A DNA stretch of 64,000 bases, taken from NCBI GenBank assembly GCA_020634035.1, contig JACKCM010000008.1, forward strand, positions 351,446 through 415,445. Reading direction: 5' to 3'. This document shows positions 57,520 to 64,000 of the stretch, piece by piece; the stretch's first letter is position 1; each line of letters begins with the position of its first letter. A program made the translations under genes and the position numbers. The notes beneath the pieces were generated by a model. That model was not told the DNA's origin. It ran no database searches and saw only the letters and a program-made list of their open reading frames with translations. This DNA is from Candidatus Obscuribacterales bacterium (GTDB lineage: Bacteria > Cyanobacteriota > Vampirovibrionia > Obscuribacterales > Obscuribacteraceae).

Positions 57520-60144
57520 GTGGATTTACCTTCTGCTGAGGTTTCTCTTCGACCGGTTCCGCTGAAAAAGCGAGCCGAATTAGAAGAGAGGCTGAACAAA
57601 ATGGTGAAGCAGATTAATCGCTTTAACGAGCGATATCATAAAAGCCAGCTCAAAGGTGTTAAATCGGTGGCGATTTCCTGGAACGGACCGGGTTCAATTA
57701 CACTTTCTCTTCTCGAGGAAGATGCTGCCTGCCGAATTCTAGATTTCATAGAAGGGAAGGCTCTGGACCTGGGCGCTTCTAGAATGGAGCCTTTTTATCA
57801 GTTTGAAGATGGTGTGAAAAAAGAGGCTCTATTCAGTCAGGATCTGGAATTAGAGCCCGTACATGTTGTTCGGCTGCTCTATTCTATCAATCAAATTCGC
57901 ACGAGGCGTCACAATAATCATGACTATATATTTTTTGCCAGGCAAGAACTTTTGGATAACTATAGAAAGACTTGCGGTAAGAGTTTTGGTTTAAAAGAGC
58001 TGGACATCATGGTGGCAGAACTTCCTGATTCCGCTTCGAAACCAGGTCGTGTACTTCAAGGGTATCTCTATAGAAACAATGAGTCGACGCAATTCTGCGA
58101 CTGGGAGCCAGAAGCAATTTGGCCCGCTTTTGAGAACGAAACCCAGGTGCTTTTGGAGGCACTAACAGAATCAAGGCGCTTGACCAGCTATTCTCAAGAG
58201 AGAAGGCAGGCTGCCTATAAAGTACTGGCTACTTTTCCAGTGTTGCCCATTGATTATCATTCTGTTCTCTGGGAGGCGGCGTTTGATGAAGGAAAAGCCG
58301 ATCAAAAGTTTGCGCAAAGTGCACTTGATACGGTGCCAGATAAATTACCCACTATCGAAGAGCGCCTCAAGGATACGAAGCAGGCGGTGAGAGTTGCAGC
58401 AGCAGATTGGCTTGGGAGGCTGGGAGATAGGTCTGCGATAACGCCGTTGATAAATGCTATCAGAGAAGAGACCGCTGAAGTGGCCAAAGTCGTAATGCTT
58501 GTGAACCTGAAGCGTTTCGGTGCTGAAATAGATGAGTTTGTCGATAGAGAAAAGCTGCTTGAAGAGGCAAAAAAAGGGCTTTCCAATAAAAGACCGAAGG
58601 GAATGGACTGGATACCGCTGGAATGCTTGCCGGTTGTGCACTGGTCAGATAGCGGTGAGCCTGTCGCTAAAGAGATTTTACAATGGTGGGTAGTACAGGC
58701 GGTGCAGATTAAACTTCCGGATACTAATCCACTTTTGCAATGTTATCTTTCGATGTGTCGTAAATCTGATGCTCAAAGATTTGCCAGTTTTATTCTTCAT
58801 ACCTGGATTGATGGAGATCAAAGGGGAATCGCAGCAAATCAGAAAGGTATGCTTTCTATTGTTTCTGCTGCCGGCGGAGACGATTGCGCCAAGAAGTGTG
58901 AAAGCTATATCAATAAGTGGTACGGTCAAAGGCTGGCTCAGTGCAAAGCACTAGTGATAGTGCTGGCCCACATAGATTCTAAAGTGGCATTGCAGAGTCT
59001 TCTATCTATTGCTAATCGATTTAAAACAAGAACCATTCGAGACCTGGCCAGGTTATATGTTGATCAAATGGCTGAGAAAAGTGGATGGTCTCTGGAACAA
59101 TTGGCTGACCGTACAGTTCCCGATGGCGGCTTCGCGCGACCGCTGGATGAGGAAGGCGCACCTTTGGCTGGAAGTGAGGCGATTCTCGAGTTGGATTTCG
59201 GCCCTAGGCAGTTTATTGTAAAACTCGATGATGGTTTGAATCCAGTTCTATTGAACAAAGCTGATGGGAAAGTACTCAAAAGTTTGCCGATACCTGGCAA
59301 GAGTGATGATGCTGAAAAAGCGCGGGAGGCGAAGAAAGATTTTTCTGACGGAAAGAAAGTTGTCAAAGAGGTGGTCAAGAAGCAGAAAGAGCGTCTTTAT
59401 GAGGCGATGTGCACGCAGAGAGCCTGGAGCTTCGAAGATTGGAAGCTTTATCTGGCAGAACATCCGATTGTCGGCCGCCTGTGCACCAGGCTTATCTGGA
59501 ACGCATACGAAAGACCGCAGAATGAGAAAGATGAGCCGCTCTTTCTGAATTCTTTCCGGCTTATTGAAGATGGCAGCTTGACGGACAACGCTGACGAGGT
59601 TTTGGAGCTGAAATCTGACAATCTAGTCAAACTCGCTCATACCTGCAATCTTGAACCGCAGGTTGAGAACGCCTGGAAAAAGCATTTTGAAGATTATGAT
59701 GTGGAGCCACTCTTTCAGCAATTTGATAGATTGCCCTGGGAGCCGCCGGAATCTATCGATTCGGTATATGAGATCAATGAGTTCGAAGGTCATATGATCA
59801 GTGCGTTGCGATTGCGCAGTAAGGCCGAGAGACTGGGATATAGCAGAGGAGCGATTGGAGATGATGGTATATTCACCTGCTTCCACAAAGAATTCGCATC
59901 TCTTGGTTTCGATGCGGTAATAGAATTCTCTGGTGGCAGAAGTGGACCTGCTGATAATCAGGTAGCACTGATATGTTTCTGTTTCTATCCTCATTCTAAG
60001 GCTGGAGACTACTGCCAAGACGTTAAAATAAACATTGGCTCGGTGCCACCGGTTCTGCTTGCCGAGTGCTACAACGATATCAAGCAGATAGCTGCAGATG
60101 GCAATGGTTATAACGAAAACTGGGAGGAGGTCAGTCGTATCTGA
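57520..60144 (+). CDS. DUF4132 protein (YehI-like), short copy
   Basis: An 874-residue paralogue of the preceding gene. It starts at GTG 57520, 21 bases after the previous stop, and lines up with residue 345 onward of the long copy. It lacks the N-terminal HEAT region and an insertion of about 50 residues (around 765-815 of the long copy). The rest is about half identical, with the same LADRTVPDGGFARPLDE and DWKLYLAEHPIVGR blocks. A tandem duplication followed by divergence is the simplest origin. Its stop TGA shares a base with the ATG of the ATPase gene. Confidence 0.88.
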   Translation: MDLPSAEVSLRPVPLKKRAELEERLNKMVKQINRFNERYHKSQLKGVKSVAISWNGPGSITLSLLEEDAACRILDFIEGKALDLGASRMEPFYQFEDGVKKEALFSQDLELEPVHVVRLLYSINQIRTRRHNNHDYIFFARQELLDNYRKTCGKSFGLKELDIMVAELPDSASKPGRVLQGYLYRNNESTQFCDWEPEAIWPAFENETQVLLEALTESRRLTSYSQERRQAAYKVLATFPVLPIDYHSVLWEAAFDEGKADQKFAQSALDTVPDKLPTIEERLKDTKQAVRVAAADWLGRLGDRSAITPLINAIREETAEVAKVVMLVNLKRFGAEIDEFVDREKLLEEAKKGLSNKRPKGMDWIPLECLPVVHWSDSGEPVAKEILQWWVVQAVQIKLPDTNPLLQCYLSMCRKSDAQRFASFILHTWIDGDQRGIAANQKGMLSIVSAAGGDDCAKKCESYINKWYGQRLAQCKALVIVLAHIDSKVALQSLLSIANRFKTRTIRDLARLYVDQMAEKSGWSLEQLADRTVPDGGFARPLDEEGAPLAGSEAILELDFGPRQFIVKLDDGLNPVLLNKADGKVLKSLPIPGKSDDAEKAREAKKDFSDGKKVVKEVVKKQKERLYEAMCTQRAWSFEDWKLYLAEHPIVGRLCTRLIWNAYERPQNEKDEPLFLNSFRLIEDGSLTDNADEVLELKSDNLVKLAHTCNLEPQVENAWKKHFEDYDVEPLFQQFDRLPWEPPESIDSVYEINEFEGHMISALRLRSKAERLGYSRGAIGDDGIFTCFHKEFASLGFDAVIEFSGGRSGPADNQVALICFCFYPHSKAGDYCQDVKINIGSVPPVLLAECYNDIKQIAADGNGYNENWEEVSRI

Positions 60145-61268
60145 TGGAGAAAGGCAATGTCAAAGAAGCTATGCTGAGGCCGACTGCCGAGGTTCGCTAT
60201 CGAGAAGAACTCGACAGCCTGGTCGCCACCGACAAAGACCCTCGACCTCCTGGCTGGCGTATGAGTCCCTCTGCTGTGCGTCGTTTTATTCTCGGCAATG
60301 ATGGAAAAGCATCCGGCAAAGGACCTGTTATAGAGCGGAAGTTTCATGGTGATGTCTCTATGATAGACCGCGCCATCGTTACCTTAATGAGCAACAGAGG
60401 TTTGCTTTTAGTAGGTGAGCCGGGCACGGCGAAGTCTATGCTTTCAGAGCTTCTGGCTGCCGCCATCAGCGGCACCAGTGCCATGACCATACAAGGCACT
60501 GCCGGTACCACCGAAGACCAGATCAAATATTCCTGGAACTATGCTCTGCTTCTGGCAGAAGGACCGACACGACAGTCTCTGGTGCCTGCACCGCTCTACC
60601 ATGGACTGTCAAAAGGACTGATAGTCCGGTTCGAAGAGATAACCCGATGCCCGCCGGAGATTCAAGACACGCTCATCAGTGTTCTTTCTGAAAAGCTCAT
60701 GCACATACCGGAGCTCAAAGATGACAACAACATGATCTTTGCCCAGCCTGGATTCAATGTGATAGCCACCGCCAACACCAGAGACCGGGGAGTCCATGAG
60801 ATGTCTGCCGCTTTGAAGCGCCGTTTCAATTTTGAGACGGTGGCGCCGATAGCGGACCGTAAATTCGAGCTGGAGCTTGTCTTGCAGCAAGCCGGAGAAT
60901 TGCTTGCCAATGTCGAAGCAAAGGTTGATATGGAACCGGATGTGGTGGAGGTCCTGATTACCACTTTCGTCGACTTGCGCAATGGCAGGACAGAAGAAGG
61001 CACGGTTGTGGATAAACCCGCTACCACCATGAGCACTGCCGAAGCCGTAGCAGTCGCCTTTGCCGCCGGGTTGGACGCCTGTTATTTTGGTGAGCGCAAG
61101 CTGAAAGGCGAGCACCTTGCCAGGCAGATTGTCGGAACGGTTTTGAAGGATTCTGATGAAGACGCCAAGAAAGTGAAGCACTATTTCGATGTGGTTGTAA
61201 AGAACAGAGCCAGGAAAAGTCCTCACTGGAAGTCCTTTTATGATGGGCGAGGAACGCTTGGTTCATGA
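60144..61268 (+). CDS. MoxR-type AAA+ ATPase (YehL-like)
   Basis: A 374-residue MoxR-class ATPase. Walker A is GEPGTAKS (91-98), Walker B region is IVRFEEITRCPPEIQDTLI, and sensor-1/arginine-finger blocks are ATANTRDRGVHEMSAALKRR. Such ATPases usually load or remodel a partner with a VWA protein. The start overlaps the stop of the short DUF4132 gene by one base and the DUF5682 gene overlaps its end by four, so all three are translated together. Confidence 0.93.
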   Translation: MEKGNVKEAMLRPTAEVRYREELDSLVATDKDPRPPGWRMSPSAVRRFILGNDGKASGKGPVIERKFHGDVSMIDRAIVTLMSNRGLLLVGEPGTAKSMLSELLAAAISGTSAMTIQGTAGTTEDQIKYSWNYALLLAEGPTRQSLVPAPLYHGLSKGLIVRFEEITRCPPEIQDTLISVLSEKLMHIPELKDDNNMIFAQPGFNVIATANTRDRGVHEMSAALKRRFNFETVAPIADRKFELELVLQQAGELLANVEAKVDMEPDVVEVLITTFVDLRNGRTEEGTVVDKPATTMSTAEAVAVAFAAGLDACYFGERKLKGEHLARQIVGTVLKDSDEDAKKVKHYFDVVVKNRARKSPHWKSFYDGRGTLGS

Positions 61269-63889
61269 AGTTGGAGCCTGAGCGGCATGTTGCCGAACTG
61301 ATTCCGAAGTTAAATAGTGACCGGGTATTCTACTTTCCTGTTCGTCATCACTCGCCTGTCTGCGCCTGGCATATTCGTAAGTGGATATTGGAGAACAAAC
61401 CGGCGGCGGTGCTTATAGAAGGGCCAGAATCTATAACAGCCAAGGTCGAATTGCTGGCTTCAGAAGAATGTCACTATCCGGTGGCGGTATATACCAGCTT
61501 CATCGACCGCAAAAATAGAGTTGCTTCTTTGATGTCCCAAAAAGATTCGGCAGATAGCGAAGACCCGGAGCCGAAGGAAGAAAGGGCTGAAGAAGAAAGT
61601 GCAGGGAAGACGCGGCGGCGAGATGGCTTTGCGCGATTCGCCGGATTTTATCCCTTTTGTGATTACTCACCAGAAATGGTGGCGGTGCGCACCGGTGTCG
61701 AATCGGGTGCTCGGGTTCGCTTTATAGATCTGGAGTATGGAGAGCAGATTCTCCATAAGTTCAAAGAGTCATTTAAGACCGCCGATACTGGTGACGAAGA
61801 CGCCGAAGTCCGGGTCAAGGAGCTGACCAGCGATTCTCATCTCAAGCACAGTCAGTATATAAACTCTCTGGTCGAGCGTATGGGATGTAGAGACTTTGAC
61901 GAGATGTGGGATCATCTCTTCGAGTCTTCTATTAACAGGCTCGACACGAACTCTTTTGTAGAGAGACTGGCGACCTATAGCGCGCTAGCCCGTTTGGATT
62001 ATAGCGAAGAGGATCTGCGTCTCGATGGCACTATGGCGCGAGAACAGTGCATGGCTGCCAATATAAGAGATGAGCTCGATAGTCTCGAGAAGGCCGGAAT
62101 CAAAGGAAAAGTGCTGGTGGTGACCGGAGGCTTTCATACAGCGGTCCTGCCAGATCTTGTATCTGGCTCTGTCAAAAGACCAAAGTCGGTCAAATTTGCC
62201 GATGACGAAGCCGGTACCTGGTTGATGCGCTATAGCTATGACCGACTTGATTCTAAAACCGGATATACCGCCGGTATGCCTTCACCGGCATTTTATGAAA
62301 AGATGTGGCAGCTCTCAAAAGGAGAGGACAAGCACAGCCAGCCGCCTTTCGCCGCAGTAGAAGAGCTGGCGGCTGACATATATACCGAGATAAGCTGGAT
62401 AACCAGAGACAAAAAATACTCTTCTAAAATCACGACCCCCGATACCATAGCCGCAGTCGAGATGACCCGGCAGCTTGCATTGTTGCGGGGGCACCGCTTT
62501 CCTCTGCGAGAGGACATTCTCGACAGCATCAGAGCCTGTTTTATCAAAGGCGAGATTCATATAGAGGGTCGTGCTTTGATGGATCTGGTGCACAAAAACC
62601 TCGCCGGTGACAGGGTAGGAAAAGTCCCGGCCGGAACGGAGTTGCCTCCAATTGTCAAAGACTTTCTCGAAGAGGCCAGTCGACTGAATTTGCCTGTGGA
62701 CAGCCTTAGCCCGAAGGAAGTCACCCTTGATCTTTATAAAGAAGAGAAGCACCGGCAGAGCAGTCGTCTTTTGCACCGGCTTGTATTGCTAGCAGTTCCT
62801 TATGCACGCTATTTAAGTGGACCGGATTTTGTTCAGGGACGCAGGCTGGATCTTGTCCGGGAACTCTGGTCGGTTGCCTGGTCACCGGTGGTGGAGAGCG
62901 CTTTGATAGAGGCCTCTGTCTATGGTTTTACCGTGGAGGAGGCTGCCTTCTTTCAGTTGCAAGAACAGATTGTCGAGCTCGAAGAAGTCGGTGCCGGGCG
63001 GTCGGCCAGTAATGCGGTGCAGCTTCTGATTCGGGCTCTGAGGCTTGGTCTGCATGGACATCTCGACCGCCTGGTTCGCCTGATTGACAGTCATATAGCT
63101 GATGATCCCTCGGTGGGGTCGGTGGTGGCTGCCCTGGGACAGCTCGATATTTTGCTTTCGGCAAGGGAGCCCCTTGAAGGGTTTTCTCTTGAGCCTGTGG
63201 AGGAGCTGAAGCAGACTGCCTATAGAAGAGCCTGCCGTTTGCTTTATGAAGTAGGTACAGTGAAAGAGGGAGAGTTATTAGAATGGCTCATAGCTATTCA
63301 GGACCTCAACGAGATTCTTGCCGGTGCAGGTACTGGGTCTGGTGCCGACGAGACTGAGTGGCCACTTGATAAAGACCTCTATTTTAACGCCCTTAAAGAC
63401 ATTGTCGACAATCTCGATAGACAGGTAGAGTCTGCCGTGGTCGGTGCCGCCTATGGTGTTCTCTTTCGTAACGGCTTGATCGACGAAGAGTCCTTTATCT
63501 TGCGGGTCTGCGGTTATTTGTCGGGGGCATCTTCCGATCCCAAGAAATCTGCCGGCATTATTCGTGGACTGTTGCACACTGCCTCTGAAGTCGTCTGGCA
63601 GGTCGAGACCGTCTTGAAAGAAGTCGATAGCATGTTCAATGGCTGGGATGAAGATACCTTCCTTGCTCTATTACCAGATCTTCGCCTCGCTTTTACTCAC
63701 CTTACACCGTCAGAGGTGGCTAAGGTTGCAGAGAAGGTAGCCTCACTTCATGACGACAAGTCTTTTGGTGCGATTGTGAACACTGATTTGACCGAGCAGG
63801 ATCTTCTCTATGGTCTGAAACTAAACAATGCTGTGACAGGGCTGCTCCGGCGAGATCACCTCTCTTTTGATGGAGGAGAGTCACCATGA
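61265..63889 (+). CDS. DUF5682 protein (YehM-like)
   Basis: An 874-residue protein that starts with FYFPVRHHSPVCAWHIRKWI, the signature of DUF5682, then VLIEGPESI, RFAGFYPFCDYSPEMVAVRT, VTGGFHTAVLPDLV and YTAGMPSPAFYEKMW. Residues beyond 430 are mostly helical. In E. coli yehM lies between the MoxR-type gene yehL and the VWA gene yehP; the same order is seen here. The conserved His pair near the N-terminus could be catalytic, but no reaction is known. The start ATG overlaps the preceding stop (ATGA). Confidence 0.9.
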   Translation: MKLEPERHVAELIPKLNSDRVFYFPVRHHSPVCAWHIRKWILENKPAAVLIEGPESITAKVELLASEECHYPVAVYTSFIDRKNRVASLMSQKDSADSEDPEPKEERAEEESAGKTRRRDGFARFAGFYPFCDYSPEMVAVRTGVESGARVRFIDLEYGEQILHKFKESFKTADTGDEDAEVRVKELTSDSHLKHSQYINSLVERMGCRDFDEMWDHLFESSINRLDTNSFVERLATYSALARLDYSEEDLRLDGTMAREQCMAANIRDELDSLEKAGIKGKVLVVTGGFHTAVLPDLVSGSVKRPKSVKFADDEAGTWLMRYSYDRLDSKTGYTAGMPSPAFYEKMWQLSKGEDKHSQPPFAAVEELAADIYTEISWITRDKKYSSKITTPDTIAAVEMTRQLALLRGHRFPLREDILDSIRACFIKGEIHIEGRALMDLVHKNLAGDRVGKVPAGTELPPIVKDFLEEASRLNLPVDSLSPKEVTLDLYKEEKHRQSSRLLHRLVLLAVPYARYLSGPDFVQGRRLDLVRELWSVAWSPVVESALIEASVYGFTVEEAAFFQLQEQIVELEEVGAGRSASNAVQLLIRALRLGLHGHLDRLVRLIDSHIADDPSVGSVVAALGQLDILLSAREPLEGFSLEPVEELKQTAYRRACRLLYEVGTVKEGELLEWLIAIQDLNEILAGAGTGSGADETEWPLDKDLYFNALKDIVDNLDRQVESAVVGAAYGVLFRNGLIDEESFILRVCGYLSGASSDPKKSAGIIRGLLHTASEVVWQVETVLKEVDSMFNGWDEDTFLALLPDLRLAFTHLTPSEVAKVAEKVASLHDDKSFGAIVNTDLTEQDLLYGLKLNNAVTGLLRRDHLSFDGGESP

Positions 63890-64000
63890 CCGGTAGCTCT
63901 AACGCAAGATATAACAAAAGCAACAATTCCCTGCCTCGCTGGCGTATGGTCTTGGGCAAATACGCTAAACCCAGCATGCCGGACTGTCTATCCGAAGGGC
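63886..64000 (+). CDS. VWA-domain protein (YehP-like), N-terminus only
   Basis: ATG 63886 overlaps the stop of the DUF5682 gene by four bases and follows GGAGGAG. The 38 visible residues include LPRWRMVLGKYAKPSMPD, the N-terminal signature of VWA proteins encoded after DUF5682. The VWA metal motif lies beyond the window edge. The call rests on that short motif and the gene order. Confidence 0.75.
   Translation, partial: MTGSSNARYNKSNNSLPRWRMVLGKYAKPSMPDCLSEG

Overview
The window reads as a chromosomal segment of a bacterium with many secreted and signalling proteins. Two Ser/Thr kinases, a GuaB3-type IMP dehydrogenase paralogue, many signal-peptide proteins without known function and a set of VirB2-like pilins would suit the non-photosynthetic cyanobacterial relatives (Vampirovibrionia/Melainabacteria, e.g. 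the Obscuribacter group). This placement is inference from gene content; a placement of the 23S gene would settle it.

Layout. 1-4.5 kb: a partial gene, a soluble Ser/Thr kinase and a 930-residue multidomain protein with a papain-like C/H pair. 4.5-8.3 kb (minus strand): an rRNA operon tRNA-Ile, tRNA-Ala, 23S, 5S, with a perfect 22-bp 23S processing stem but no 16S gene. 8.5-15.8 kb: a redoxin, a GT-C-like membrane protein, small unknowns, a thioredoxin-fold gene interrupted by an in-frame UGA followed by a SECIS-like hairpin (probable selenoprotein), and a transmembrane kinase with leucine-rich repeats. 15.8-25.5 kb: tyrS, leuS, a rhomboid-like protein with Cys at the nucleophile position, a CapD/PglF-type sugar-nucleotide dehydratase, larE-larB and an Ala-rich unknown. 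25.8-31.3 kb (minus): an HtrA protease, a small basic secreted protein, and guaB3 followed by three secreted proteins (a degenerate zincin-like protein, a coiled-coil protein and a PDZ-VWA protein).

31.4-38.7 kb: anmK, a Cys-cluster protein, four almost identical VirB2/TrbC-like pilin genes that each have their own promoter and terminator, a degenerate E1/ThiF-like protein and a Het-C/phospholipase-C-like protein. 38.9-53.6 kb: an exonuclease-WYL fusion, a TPR protein, a metzincin with a Pro/Tyr/Gln tail, pyrE, a glutamine-amidotransferase-like hydrolase, a prohibitin-like protein, tRNA-Met, a TonB-C-like protein, tilS (with a decayed copy of its 3' end nearby), ftsH, a PAS protein and an aldehyde dehydrogenase.

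53.7-64 kb: a tightly coupled operon of two DUF4132 proteins, a MoxR-type AAA+ ATPase, a DUF5682 protein and the start of a VWA protein. This is the gene set of Escherichia coli yehI/yehL/yehM/yehP, here with the DUF4132 gene duplicated in tandem. It runs off the window edge.

The best leads are the candidate selenoprotein at 12.7-13.8 kb, the pilin array at 34-37 kb, the MoxR/DUF4132/DUF5682/VWA operon and the 23S operon lacking 16S.
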